Assembly: GCF_907164915.1 (NCBI RefSeq)
Contig: NC_061862.1
Location: 86,042,846-86,106,845, forward strand
Length of the DNA stretch: 64,000 bases
Source of the DNA: Impatiens glandulifera
Taxonomy: Eukaryota > Streptophyta > Magnoliopsida > Ericales > Balsaminaceae
Reading direction: 5' to 3'
The position numbers and the translations under genes were made by a program. Shown here in pieces: positions 47,746-61,234 of the stretch. The first letter of the stretch is position 1; each line of letters begins with the position of its first letter. Under the pieces are notes generated by a model that saw only the letters and a program-made list of their open reading frames with translations, was not told the DNA's origin and searched no databases.

Positions 47746-50141
47746 GAATACAAAAAATCATAGAAAGAGAAAAAAACTTTGGATATTTTTAAGGAAGCGC
47801 GATCGGCACATGCGACACATCACGACACATACGACACGATCGTCATAGGTAATACGAAATTGTCTTGAGTCGGAAGTCATCAAATCGGCACCGAAATCAC
47901 CATTTATTAAAGGAAGTGCGATCGGCACGGTCGACACGATTGACACAAGCGGCACAACCCGATCTGCACGTACACGATATTGTCTTGCATCATAAATGAG
48001 CCATTAAGTTTCTCTAGTCTAGGGTCTCTTGTACATTCATTTGTAAGCATCGCTGGAATTTGCCCTCGATTGCGGTTTATTTGTGATCATTTCTTAGGTT
48101 TATGCAATTACTCTATTTTTTTTCTTCTATTTCTGTCATCATAGAGAATGGAAATAACAAAAGTAATAAATTTAAAGAAGTTAGAAATTTTGTGTTAGAA
48201 AGAATCAAAAAAGCAGTTGTCAAAGAAATTGAAAGAATTGCTAAAGAAGTTATCAAAGAACAACAAGATACCAACACAAATAAGCAATCTGCTCCAACTG
48301 CTATTGAGAAAATTCCTGTTGAAAATGATGCAGGAAAACAGAGGGATAATGAAGGAGCTTAGAAGATACGCTATAATGAAAGAACTAATCTGTTTGGGCT
48401 CAAGAATCAGATTACAAAGCTCCTTATGCATGCCAAAATGGGAGAAATTGTCATCAATAAGGAGAAAGCACAACAGATTACAATTCAACTCAACATCCAC
48501 TATCTTCAAGATTGAAATCTGCTGAAAAAAGAAGAATATGAAGAAATTGTTCAATGGTCAGTTTCTACAATGAAGGAGCTGATGAAGGCTCCCAAATCTA
48601 AGTCATATACTATCAGGAGCAACTCGACATGGAAAACTAATGAAGTCTGGAAGAACAACAATGCAAAAAAGTTAGAAGATCATGTCTATAAAGGGAAAAT
48701 CTACTTGGGCAATACACAAACAAAAGTGGAGATATTGAATTCTCAATTTGAATTTAAATTGCTTACTGAAGTAGAGGAAAACTATATTAAAGAATGAGAA
48801 AATATATTTGTGGGAAACTACATAGGAAAAAACAGAGTATCCTTCCCAATTACTAAAAATGCACTGTTGACAATGGGAAGAAAAAGGGCTGAAGAAGATT
48901 TCAGCAAATGTCCATGATTTATATTTCCTTAAATTCAAGAAAGGATCTAATCTAGAAGAAATTATAGAAAATGGGCATACATATATAGGATCCAATTGTA
49001 TGAAATTGAAAAAATGGTCTAAAGACTTGAACCTATTGAGTAAGCCAAAAGAAATTGCACAGATATGGTTCAAGCTCTGGAATATACCTGTACATATGTA
49101 TAATTCTGAAGCACTTAGTCATTTTGCAGGTTTATTGGGTAGACCATTATACATGGATCCAATTACTGAAGGAGGAGAGCACCTATCATTTGCTATAATT
49201 AACATTGAAGTGCATCCTAAAAGCACGCTGCCGAAAAGTATGACCGTAGTAGACAGAAAAGGAAAACCTATTGTAATGGAAATCACTTATGAGTGAAGGC
49301 TAGACAAATACTCTTTCTGCAATACCTTCTAACATGCAAGTCCAAAATGTGATTTGGTTAAGGAAGAATATCAAAAATTTCATAAAGGCCAGAAAGTAAA
49401 GATGCGGGAAAATGAAACAGAGGTGCCTATTTTCAAAGAGCAAAATGTGGTTAAAGAACATGAAACAGAAGATAAAGAAAATTCTGTACAAGAAGAAAGT
49501 AGTACGAAGAAGGAGGTGGAACCTCAACCTAATCATGTTGAAGAGATAGTTGATGATTCTCAATCAAAATCAAGTTGAAGTGGTTGCTGATTAAAATAGA
49601 GAGGAAGATACTTAGGTTAATCAAGAGGAAGAAGAAAATTCCAAGATTGATTCAGAGGAATCCAAAGTTTCTGAGAATTCCAAAGCTGAAATTGAAGGAA
49701 AATAAAGACAATGATCTCGAAATTCAAGTTGAAAAGCCCGAAAATCCTGAATAATAATTATTTCTATCAAATTAGAACGGATTCATATAAAGAAAAAAAT
49801 CAAAATGAGAATAGACAATATTCATCAACCTCTTCAATTCATCTCCCTTTCATTGCAAGAGGAAGGGGGAGAGGAAGGACAAGGGGAAGAGGAAGACAAC
49901 ATGTTGAAACATCATGTTGCTATGGAAATAAAAATCATGATTGGGGTAATTAGGATTTGATATAGTTTGTAATCTTTGTTTGTAATCTCTGTTTCTTGTA
50001 TGTTTAATTGCTATTAATCAGGTTCTTTAGAGTCGTTTGATTGTCATCATTTAATCATAACTAAAATTTGTCTAGCTTTGATTCTTTACCTTCCCACTTT
50101 AAAGATTTTAATAAATGGTTTTAACCGTTTTCCCCCCAAAA
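47746..50141 (+). mobile_element. LINE-ORF1-derived retroposon with 13-bp target duplication
   Basis: The direct repeat AATATGACAATTC occurs at 47733-47745 and 50142-50154. The 3' end is CCCCCCAAAAAA, a short A tail. The interior reads as a broken LINE ORF1 (DUF4283/zinc-knuckle type): IAQIWFKLWNIPVHMYN, AGLLGRPLYMDPIT, a cysteine cluster (SFCNTF...HASPKCDL), a charged Glu/Lys stretch and an arginine-glycine tail (RGRGRGRTRGRGRQH). The pieces at 48102-48362, 48570-48797, 49000-49296, 49354-49578 and 49711-49953 are separated by stops or frame changes. No reverse transcriptase follows ORF1, so it would have needed help in trans. The first ~230 bp hold two related GC-richer blocks (GCGATCGGCAC, GACACGATCGTC). 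Confidence 0.75.
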
Positions 50142-50154
50142 AATATGACAATTC

Positions 50155-53100
50155 ATAATCATATTTTTTTTTCCACTTAAATTAAGTTATTTTTAATATT
50201 TGAATACTCTTACAATAAGCTACCATCTTTAAATTAGTATAACTATCTTAATTTTTTTTTTTAATTAAAAGAGAACTAGCATTACACCTACAAAATGAAT
50301 CGAATATGTGACATTTTGATTTTTAAGACGACTCTTACAATTGAGCTAGTTTGGTGGGTATAACTATCCTAATTTGATCAGGCTCATTTAAATTATTTTA
50401 ATAATCTTCAAATAACAAGGTCTTTTTTTACATATTCTCTTATTAATCATATTATTTAAATTTATATTATTTAAATTAAAAAAATTCTCTTTTATAATAA
50501 TTTAAAAATATTATCATCACATAATTAAAAACTTTTCATAATATTAATGAAAAAAAAATTATTTATTTAATTAAATAGATTATTCAAATAACTTAAATTG
50601 CAATCTTGCAAAATTTTTAGTTATTTAAAAATAAATAAAATATATTTGAGAATATTGTTGGATGAAAAAAGAAAATAATTTGTAATATTTAATATATGTT
50701 TTAAATTGAAATAAAAATAATTTTATATTTTAATTAATAATTTAAATGATTAAGTAATTAATGATAAAATTAGATTAGTCGATTAAATCCAATAGACCGA
50801 ACCTGGTTTGATTTGGGATTATTTGAATTTAGCTTGTTGATTTTAATTTAAAATAATTCGTTATTTAATTATATATTCATTTATCAAATGTATTATTAAT
50901 TTTTTAAACAAATATCAATATTATAGATTTCTAGATTCTCAAAATTATCATTAATTATTATTTTTCAAATAACCTAGCTAATTTATTAAAATGACTTGTC
51001 TGAACGGCCTTAATTGGAAAAAGGAGATCTGTACTGTTTTGATTGTGTATTTATTTCGGATGGCATCATCATCATCATTATTTTATTATTATTATTTGTA
51101 GGGTTATGACTAACGGCTTTCATTAAGTTGTGTTGTCTTGTTTTGGTCCTTTTGTTACGCTCTGGTCCAAATTTATTAATAAATGCGATAATTGGTCCCC
51201 ATAAAACAATTTATTACAACAAAATTACTTTAAAAAGAAAAGAAAGAAAACAAGGGAAAAAGTCTTGCAAACAAATCCCATCCAAAATGAAAGTAGAAGA
51301 AAATTGAACCATACCACCATTCTTTTACCTATATAACTTTTTCTTATCCTTGCTTAGTCATTTTTTTTGTTTTATATTTTGCAACTCTATATGCTTCACA
51401 ACATCCTGGATATATAAATGATAATGGAGCGATTCGAAGTAAAACATATCTATTCCAATGGTAAAAGTTAAAAAATTACTATTGTGATATTTAGTGGAGG
51501 GTACATAATGTATATACATGAGTCACTTTTACAAGTTAATGATAGGCAAAATAGCTAGGGTTTTATACCTAAAATTTTATTATAATAAGTAGGATTGGAT
51601 CCCCAAAATTTCAATTCAAATTCAACAAACACCAAAATACATAGCCTTAATTTATAAGGTTTTCTTAAAATAAGGTAATTCTATTTGAAGGATAAGGGTT
51701 GAGTATTAATGTTAATTAGGAAATTAATTAGTTTATGATCTCTTTGTGATATTTGGTTTATAAGTACTAGCTACAACTTAAAAGCTTGAGTCCTTTATAA
51801 TCGATGATCGTTTTGGGTTATGATGTTACGACTAGTATATTTTGGAGGGATCTAACATTCCTTATTTGGGAATCAAACTAAACATAAATACAACTTAGCC
51901 ACATTTTGACGCAACTGAAATTTGTAAAGGTCTAGCTTTGCTATTATTAATTGAAGGGATAGCTAATCATATGCGGTCACACATAAAATGTAACAAATTT
52001 TGTCCAATCTTATATATGCGGTTAGTTTGATTCATTTTATTTGCAACTCATATGTAAACGCTTATATACGTTTAATCACATATAAAGCTTTATGGGCGTG
52101 CTTGAATTAGCTTATTCGCAATGAGGTATTGTTCAAAGTTCAAACTATGATAACATGTTATTTGAAATGGTGACTTATTTAAGATATATAATATGCTAAA
52201 TCAAACTAGCACTAGCGTGTAAAAGAAGAGTTGTGGGTTTTGTGAACTTCTTATTATTGGAAGAGAGATATTTGACGTTCCTTTTTTAAGAAAATGACTC
52301 ATTTCCACAAAATATCATCCATTGCCGGTGAATGTCCCTTTCATCTTCACAATTATTAATAAAATAAAAAACTTATCTTTTTATTTTTTCTTTGGTGTCA
52401 ATCACGTATGTACTTGTTTTTGTTAAAAGAAATTTCATTCAAACATGTAAAAAACACACACCAATTTAACATGATTCTATTAGACATGTGATTTATAAAT
52501 TGAAGGAAATAAAATTATATGATATGTGAAATACAATCTAGCTAGTAATAGAAAGAAAAGAAACAAATAAATTCGATTTATTTCGAGACATTAGATGATC
52601 ATAATTTTCTTAAAACACAGTCTATTCCGTTTGTGTTTAAGTTTACATTCTTGTATATCTTTCATTAATACAATGAAATATGTAGAGATTAAGCATAATA
52701 ATACTTGTAACAACGAGCTCGACAAATATCTCAATTATAATTACCGAATTAAAAAAACTAACTATTTGAAAAAAATGAATGAATTAGGAAGTACTTGCAT
52801 GTTGCAAAACACAATAATGAGAAGATTGGAAAGAAAATGTGTTTGACATTTTAAAGAAATGTGAGTTAGTATAATGGAAATAAACCAGATGAGTGATAAA
52901 AATTATAGATCGTTTTGCGATTTTTGTCATTAATGATCCTTTATCAATGTGGCGTGAATGTTTGTGTGTACCCGTCCCTATCTGACCCGAACACTATAAA
53001 CATACTTAAATATATAACATCACAAATATATTTATTTATTATTTATATTTTATAAAAAAAATACTTTATTTTTTTATAATAATATAAATATTTATTATAT

Positions 53101-53430
53101 TATCGTATATATAATATTAAAAAATTCGTTTATATAATTTTGTTAAATACATTTTTACAAAAATATGATATAACTATGCTATGCAGGAATTTTCCGAAAT
53201 TGAACCGAACGAGAACATAACGAGAATGATAGTAAAATTTATAAATCTCCAAAGTAGAAAAGGAGAGGCCATCCATTGAGAATGAATAAGGTTTACATAA
53301 CTTATTATATATATAATTTTACTTTTACAAAACATGCAATCTATTTTTATTTAATTTAATCCGAAAACCGAATTAGCCTTTAGAAAAAACAAATCATCAA
53401 GATGCATGTTACCAAAGTTGTTGAGATATT
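50155..53430. other. AT-rich intergenic region
   Basis: No gene recognised. The 52970-53290 stretch is loosely similar to 22850-23290. An open frame at 52595-52846 has no recognisable features. Confidence 0.5.
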
Positions 53431-53439
53431 CATCCATCT

Positions 53440-54176
53440 AAAACTTGATCAATCTAAAATCATCCTCAGAATTAGAACTCAAACTAGAACTAGAATAATA
53501 AAGACTTGCGATTTGTATACATATATAGTATATGTACTTCATCGGCTTATCATCAACTAAGCCGATGAAACTACAATTGGGCTTCTCACTTTTGAATTTC
53601 ATCGCTCCACATATACCACCCCAAAGAAAATCCATTCTCTCAGTTTCTTCATCTCTTCCACTCCCTTTCTCTCCATAACGGCTAAACTTCAATAATGGTG
53701 GTGAAATCTCAACTATATATCCCGGGTTGCTTCAATATTAATTTTGTACACCGATAAACCATCATACACATTTGTGACGGTTCTATTAACCGCTACAATA
53801 TTCACATGTTTTGAAATTGCAATAGATGGATACAAGGGCGAATCCAGGATTTTTTTTTTCACTGGGCTGAAAATATTATTAATATATATATATATATATA
53901 TATATTTAATGATGCTTAATTTTTAAAGTGTCCGGCGGATTGCCGGGTCGAGAGTTGTGGTTAATTTGGATACTTGGGTCGGATTGTGGGTTGACCCGCC
54001 CATAAACTTAAAACGGTTAAAAATAAAATTTAAAATGCTAGAGATATGTTTCGAACTTTTAATATAACAAAAACAAGTACAATCTTTTAACCAACTAGGT
54101 TATATAGGTTATCAAGACTTTATATTTTAAATTCAATGAACGTTTTAACATTAATATAAGTTCAACTTTTTAACTA

Positions 54177-54239
<63 letters not shown>

Positions 54240-55990
54240 GATGCTGAGTAAATGAATATTTGGGTCGAATTGTGGGTTGACCCACCCATAAACTTAAAAC
54301 AGTTAAAAATAAAATTAAAAATGTTATCCGTAATTTTTTTTCATAATTTTTATATTATTATTCGTTCAATAAATAAAAACATTAATCAAATCGTTTCATG
54401 AATATTCTTACTAAAACAAAATAAATATATAAAATTTAATCAAAGATAAGAATATTCCATTTAATTTTTTTTTATAAATTTAAAACTATATAGTTGAAGA
54501 AAAATTAAGTTTAAAAATATAAAAAGTTAAATTAATTAAATTTTAAATAAAAAACTAACTATATAGAAAATATGAAAGTATAATAAGTGAAGCTAATTAG
54601 ATGGGAATATAGGAAAAAGTAAATAAAATATAAAAATAATAATAAAATTACAAAATCATGATAAAAATATATTAGTAAGTGAATAGACATTTAGAAAAAA
54701 AATTATAGATCATTATTGCATATAAATCATTTTAGAAAACTAAATAATATATTAATTTATATAATTTTTTAAATGTATAATTATGAATTATATTAAGTTT
54801 TAAAATATAATAAAAAAAAATTAAAATAATTAATATAAAAATGAGGGAGAGGCAGGGTTTGATCACCTGACCTCCCCCATTATAGTTTCAATCTAAAGCC
54901 AACTATACTACACATAATATTTATTATTCATATACATATATATTGTTTTTGTTTTAAATTCTACCCTGGGCTAGAGCCCACCACAGCCCGCCACGTCGCT
55001 CCGCCGTTGGATGGATAGTTAAGGATACTAGAAGAAGGATACTCTTTAGGAAATTTGAATAACGGGTCAATCTTGCTAACACCACTATTGCATATGAAAA
55101 GAAGGTAGTCCGTGTAGGAGGCGTTGTAGATTAGACCTGAGTCTGTTGCTTTCACGAATTGAAAATGGCCCGAGCCAAAGTCAAAGGGCGTTGCAATTTT
55201 TCTAATCGCATCCGTTATTGATGTACCAATGTTACTATTTTGGCCAGCTTCATTAAAATGGGCATGCATTAAGAAAAACATTAAGATTACAAAAACATAT
55301 TTTTTTTATATATAAATATGTATATACCCGTGGTCATTAGGGCAGATCTTATGGCGGCACTGCTCCATTGATCGAGGATGTATGGCCTTTATAAAGGCAG
55401 CCACATTGACGTGCCCGAATCAATAGCATACTTTACAACGCTACAATCTTCGGGCAGCTTGGTTGGCGAAGATGCTTCACTGCAAGCTGCTAAGATATTT
55501 AGTCCCAGAGCAGTTATATCGGGCTGAAAAATAATCATTAGAAACTAAAATTGAATGTCCAAATTATTTAAAAATTAAATTAAAGAAATTCGTGATTAAC
55601 TAAATGAACTAAGAAAAATGTTTTACTTAAAAAAAAAACTTGTATTAGGGTTTTATTTTTTATATTAGAGGGACATACAAAAATTTTAGGTTCAAGGCCA
55701 TTATGACCAATTGAGGAGAAAGCTTCCATGAATGGGGATGGTTTACTAAATAGAAGAGTTTTTGGTAGCCGTTGGATCTTTACTATTTTTGATGTAATCA
55801 AGAATCTAGGTGGAGTCATTGGAGAATATTACTGTTCCAGGATGTAGATGATCATCAACTTCTATTGAAATGCCATAAATTGGATTTTGAAGTATAAATC
55901 CAACACCTCCAACTCTCTTAACTTACGATCCTTTCTCAACATTATATTCATACTCACTTAGACACAACACTATTTTTCCTTTCACAAGAT
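53440..55990 (-). pseudogene. SBT5-type subtilase, C-terminal half, broken and split by a transposon
   Basis: The minus strand reads through the second half of a plant subtilisin-like serine protease: the PA-domain region (LVKGKIVLCL, VGGVGFILQNP, VDDHLHPGTVIF), KPSPFMEAFSS, PDITALGLNILAA, then DSGTSM followed in another frame by VAAFIKAIHP. About a dozen bases are therefore missing at GTSMSCPHV and the active-site Ser is lost. Next come GSGHFQFVKATDSGLIYNAS, SILNYPS, the hAT insertion, then YPSIAISK, VNRTVTNVYDG and a C-terminal MWSDEIQK. Stops and frame changes occur throughout. Secreted plant subtilases of this type process extracellular proteins; this copy cannot be active. The N-terminal half is not seen beyond about 56000. 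Confidence 0.82.
53833..55009. mobile_element. hAT element, 1177 bp, inside the subtilase pseudogene
   Basis: The 8-bp target duplication GATGGATA is at 53825-53832 and 55010-55017. The ends are CAAGGGCGAATCC and, in reverse complement, CAACGGCGGAGCG, imperfect inverted repeats of a common plant hAT family. It is AT-rich inside, has a long (TA)n run (about 54180-54236) and contains two copies of the GGGTTGACCC-CCCATAAACTT repeat also found near 27.95 kb. There is no transposase. It interrupts the codons for the NYPS motif of the subtilase. Confidence 0.85.
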
Positions 55991-55999
55991 CGGGCTATA

Positions 56000-56385
56000 A
56001 ACTTCCTTTGAGACATTCTCTATGCCATAAACACACAAATTAAAAATTAAGTACCGGGTTAATTAGGTATATATATAAACAATGTACATTTGATTAAGAA
56101 ACATTACCAGCTTGTCTTGTTTTTTTATTGTTCCCACGCATTTTAAAATGACTTTTTATAATTTATATTTTAGATGTAATTTGAACATTAGAATAAAGTA
56201 TAAAGATATTTTATAATATTGTTGCATATATAAAAAGGGAGGCAATCCCTCAAGATCGGCTACGTTTTGTAAAATTCTTTACTTCTAAATCCTAATCTCA
56301 TTTATTCTCTTCATCTATTCTCAATCAGAGCTCTTTAGATCTGTTCTGGTGTTGATAATAATCAAGAACACCTCATAATTTTTCA
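56000..56385 (+). mobile_element. Probable 5' LTR end of a Copia element
   Basis: The LTR ends with CA at 56384-56385 directly before the primer-binding site. A TATA-like GCATATATAAAAAGGG lies near 56225, with a pyrimidine-rich leader after it. The 5' boundary of the LTR is not resolved. Confidence 0.5.
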
Positions 56386-56397
56386 TGGTATCAGAGC
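56386..56397 (+). other. Copia primer-binding site
   Basis: TGGTATCAGAGC is the standard initiator-Met-tRNA primer-binding site of plant Copia elements and directly follows the LTR end. Confidence 0.9.
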
Positions 56398-56534
56398 GAA
56401 AGGAAAAATCAACGAGGAAGTAAAGCAAACTCCGACAAGAACTAAAGAAAATCAAGAAGAAAACGAGGAAGTAAAGGAGATTCTAACAAGAACTCAAGAA
56501 ATTCGAAAAAAAGACAACGAAATTGATAACAACA

Positions 56535-58086
56535 ATGACGCATATTACAAATGATCCTTTGTATGTATCTGCACACGATAACCCTGGTATGTCAATAGTT
56601 ACAATTCTTTTCAATGGCAAAAACTATATTAGCTAGAGTCGAAGTATGCATAGCATTGATGGCAAAATCGAAACAAGGTTTTATTGATGGGTCAATTAGT
56701 TGTCCTGAAAATGACCCTAATCTAGTAAGATGGATGAATGAAGATTCACTAGTTAGGTCTTGGATCTTGAACTCTTTGACTGCTGAAATCAAAGAAGAAT
56801 TTGTTCATACCGATACAACATTTGAATTGTGGGAAGGAATTAATAAAAGATACCAAGTTAAGAATGAACAATCTTCTTTCCAGCTGCAGAAATAAATATG
56901 TTTTATGAAGCAAAATTTTGGAGAACTTGAGCTTTATTTTTCTAAGATGAATAAACATTGGGATGAGTTTCTGGCACTAAATCCTCTTCCAAGATGTGAC
57001 TGTAGGATTCAAATTAATAAATGTTGTCGAATTTCAGATCAGGTTGAAGAACAAGATACTAAAAGAAGGTGGAGTCATTCTTGATTGGGCTTCATGATTC
57101 TTTTGACTAAGTAAGAAGTCAGATATTGGTGTCTGATCTTCCATCAGATATCGATAGAACTTATGCATCTTTGTTATCTGTTCAAAAATAAAGAAAGATT
57201 AGTAACGTGAGCCAAGAACATGTGGAACATACTGTTATGTCGTTCAAGGTTGGAGGAAAAGGAAATGGAGAAAACAAAATAAATAAAGGGAGTAATTCTA
57301 AAAGCAATCTTTATTGCACATTTTGTGGAGGAATTGGTCATCTTCGAGAAGATTGTTTCAAGGTTATAGGGTAACCCGATTGGTGAGGAAATCGCGTGAT
57401 GCAAAAGGAAAAAAAAAATGTAAATATGGAATCTACACCTTTTGATGTTGAAGAAGAAGATCAAAAGATGAATACTGCACAAAATGGATACTCAGAGGAA
57501 GCAATTCAGATGCTAAACATTACTTAGACAATTGAAGTCTAAATCCTTTGAAACATCATCTAGCAAAAACAATACATGTATGTTTTGTTCAAATATTTTT
57601 AATAAAATTAATAACTGTTCAAAAATAAATGATTTTAATGATTTTCAAAACAAAGAACAGTTATGGATCATTGATACATGGGCAACTAATCATGTATGTT
57701 TTAACAAACAAAATATGTTTGATGTTAAAGCATTAATTTTTTTTTTGTTTATCTTCCAAACAAAACAAAAGCGCATGTTAATTACACTAGTAGAGTCGAA
57801 CTAAGAGACAAAATTACTCTTGAAAATATTTTCTTTTTACCAGAGTTTAATATAATTTAGTTTCAATTTCAAAACTTTTGAAATCAAATTAAATTAAATG
57901 CATTTTTGATTCTACTTGTTATAAACGGTAGGACCTTGAATCTGATGAAACTCTAGGTGTTGGTTATATTTCAAATTGCTTATATGTTCTTGATTCTTGT
58001 AATAAAGAAAAAGACAATGTTGATATTGACAATGTTAATAAAGTTCCAGATTTAGTTTGTGCAAGTATTATGAATTTTGAAGCTTT
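56535..58086 (+). pseudogene. Decayed Copia gag and start of pol
   Basis: Frames from the ATG at 56535 read as a plant Copia Gag: ENDPNLVRWMNEDSLVRSWI, TTFELWEGINKRY and LGLHDSFD. A CCHC zinc knuckle follows (CTFCGGIGHLREDCFKV, about 57318-57368). The aspartic protease motif appears as WIIDTWATNHVC (about 57664-57699) in place of DTGA, followed by a piece reading VGYISNCLYVLDS. Multiple stops make it non-functional. The element is cut at 58086 by the LTR element that follows, and the rest of pol is not in the window. Confidence 0.8.
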
Positions 58087-58912
58087 TGTTAGATATCTTG
58101 TCTTGAAATAACAGAAAAATATATATACATACGATGTTACAAATAAATAAAAATAAAATAAGATATACGAAGAACAATATCACCGTATTTGATGGTTGAT
58201 TCGAGGCATGTGTTAGACACATTTCCCTTAAAACAGTTCCACCGTCTCCCCATGTGCTAGAGCTTATCACAGATGGCTGTCTCCCAGGGTACAACGAATC
58301 TAGTAGTGATTCAGCACCGAAATCACTACACAACGAGCTTGATAAAGTACCTGAACTATCACCGGGTTTCAACGGAAAAATCGAACAAAGAAACTCGAAG
58401 AACACTCACAAAACAAGAAGAAGACTTTTGGAATTCTAGTGTGAGAAAAAATATAAGATTATTTCGTGTTTGAGATTAGAGATGAGGGGTTTTATATTGT
58501 TGAAAAGTTAAACTTTCATAAAATCAACCATTAATTTTTGATCCAACGGCTGACCTTGATTGCCTATTCATTGCTGCCCTTTGTATTTTCTCTTCGATAG
58601 AAAATACACGTTACATGTTTTTTCTTGCTTAAAAATTGATAGCAATAAATTGATAGCAATAATATCATGAAGGTTACAATGAAAATTAACAAAATTAAAC
58701 ATATTTAATTTGATAATTGTTCTTCAAGCCATTAAATGTTAATTACATCATTAACAAATTAATTATAATAATTTAATTATTTGGATCAAATTTCACTTTA
58801 ATTCACGTTTGAATTTTATGTGAATTTCGTTTGAATTTCATTTGATTTTATTTACCCAAATTATCATTTCCATTCATTAATGGAATTTATGAATTAGTTT
58901 AAAATTCCAACA
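58087..58912 (-). repeat. LTR (probable 3' LTR), complete
   Basis: Ends TG...CA. The GC-richer central part (CCACCGTCTCCCCATGTGC, CGGCTGACC) is typical of an LTR promoter/leader region. Antisense open frames over it (for example 58052-58405) recur in the other copy and are not genes. Confidence 0.85.
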
Positions 58913-61132
58913 ATCCCCCACATTAATGGAAATTGAAAGATAACTCGGTGAAAGGTTCAATAGTTGAATTTTACATAGGATAGGTAGGTGTAACCCTTTG
59001 AACCTTCCCTTGTGAAAGCATATAACTTTACTAGCTGATTAGTAGACTCGATGTCCTTGAACTATTCTGCCTTTTGTGTAAACGATTACACACTTTCACA
59101 TAAAATTCTCCCTGATACATGTCAAGCTCTCATGGTTGTGTCCATTTTGGCCATGGAACACGCGCCTGGTTCTGTGAGAGGGTCTAGAATTGAGCCGTGC
59201 AATTCTTTCGAAGCGGCCCCACTTCTCTCTCACATAGGTGATCTCTTTGCTCACAAAGAATCATTAAAAGCAATATACTTATTCTCGTCAAAATATATAT
59301 TGTTTTGTTATAGGATTAATCATCAACAATAACTTTCCAAGTTAGTACAATTAGGTTGTCCCATTGAACCTAGTTCTTGGGATCTCCAGTCTGCATAGGT
59401 TGGGGTTTTCCTCATACTAACTTATAGTAGGCTAATGTCTCAAAAGACTTCAAACTACCTCTCTATTCAATAATTTGATTAGTGGATCCACAATGTTATC
59501 TTTGACTTACATAGTCAAATTTGATAACTCCATTAGAGAGTATAGTCTAATGACATTATGTCTAAGACGTGTATGTCTAGACTTGTCACTGACTCTAAGC
59601 TTGTCCAATTTCTAATTACTATCACAATAATTAGAAATTTATGTTGGTACATTCTTAGTTAACCTTGGAACATCTTCTAATAAGAAGCATAGTCATTCGT
59701 ACATGCTTATCATTTAATTTTTTTTATGAAAATATTGTTTACTTGGCTAACTAGTAGACAAAATGTCTTTGAACTATTCTGCCTTCGTGTAAACGATTAT
59801 ATATTTTACATAAAAAATATTTTATTTTTCGACATAAGTCAAAAATATATATTATAACGTTTAATCTATCCATCATAAATTTCTTAGAAGATTTCCATAC
59901 GTAGATTACACTTCTAAGTGTAAACATATTCACTTTAAGACGTAAAGTCTTTCATTTAATAATATCAATATATCATTTGATAACAACATGATATTTCGTT
60001 TAGTGCAATTCATATCCTTTATGGATTTAATCATTTTTATCGTAATTTTTTCAACGATAAAAATATCATACAAAAGACACGTAATGAAATAATTTTCATT
60101 GTCTTCATGATATATATAATTGTCACATCCACTTTTTAATAAAAGTATGATCAAATTTTCATATCATTATTATAAAATTTGTTATAAGTCATATCAAGAC
60201 TTTATAAACTTTCTTTTTCATTTATTTCATAAAATCCTTTTGAAGACATTGGTTCTTCAAAGTTTTATGAAAATAATGTCAAAATATGACACGTTTCTTG
60301 ATTTCAAAATCCTCAAATCTAAAATATCGATTTGAACACCAACTCAGCAAATATAAACAAGACATTTTCTTGTTATTTTCTTCTTTTTGTAAAGTTGCGC
60401 AACTTTATCTTTTATAAAGAACATATTTCTCTAACAATAAATTATCTTTTTATTTATCATAATATACACAATTATTTTTGTGTTATAATCAATAAAAATA
60501 TTTGGCCCCAGATTCGTGTTGGTACCCTTTTTTAAATCACACACTTATATGATTTAAATCAATGATTTTCTAATCAAGAAATTATCACACAATTCTTTTA
60601 CAAATTTCTTTTGTTATACCTATCATACAATGAATAAGATAACTATATCATAAATATTTAATTGAATAAAATATAATTTCTATACAAGAGATTAGAATGT
60701 TTATTCATATATAAATCATTCTTCACATAATCTCTACATAAGAAATTAAAATATTTAATCAATTAAAACATTTATTTCAACACTTAATTTCTATAAAAGA
60801 AATTAGAATATTTAATCAAATAAATATTCACCATATCACATGATTTCTACAAAAGAAATCATAATGTTTCAAGCATCTTTGACCGAAGCCGCTTAAACAT
60901 TTATTTTCGATTGCACGTTTGCATCCCGCAATATCGGCACGTTTGCCACATTATTCTCAAATCAATCAAGACTTTTCTTGTAATTATTTGATTTCAAAAT
61001 ATCAAATCCAATAAATCTTTATGATACAATTAAACAATGTATATCAAATACATTATATTATACCAAATTTAATATATCCATATATATGATATTATATATT
61101 ATTGCTTCTTTAATTTTAGTCACCACGACAAA

Positions 61133-61234
<102 letters not shown>

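Noticed and set aside
54180..54236. Long (TA)n run as a functional site
   Set aside because: Simple microsatellite inside the hAT element.
58052..58405. 117-codon minus-strand frame over the LTR, repeated at 63187-63525
   Set aside because: It lies within both LTR copies and extends into AT microsatellite sequence; explained by the LTR repeat.
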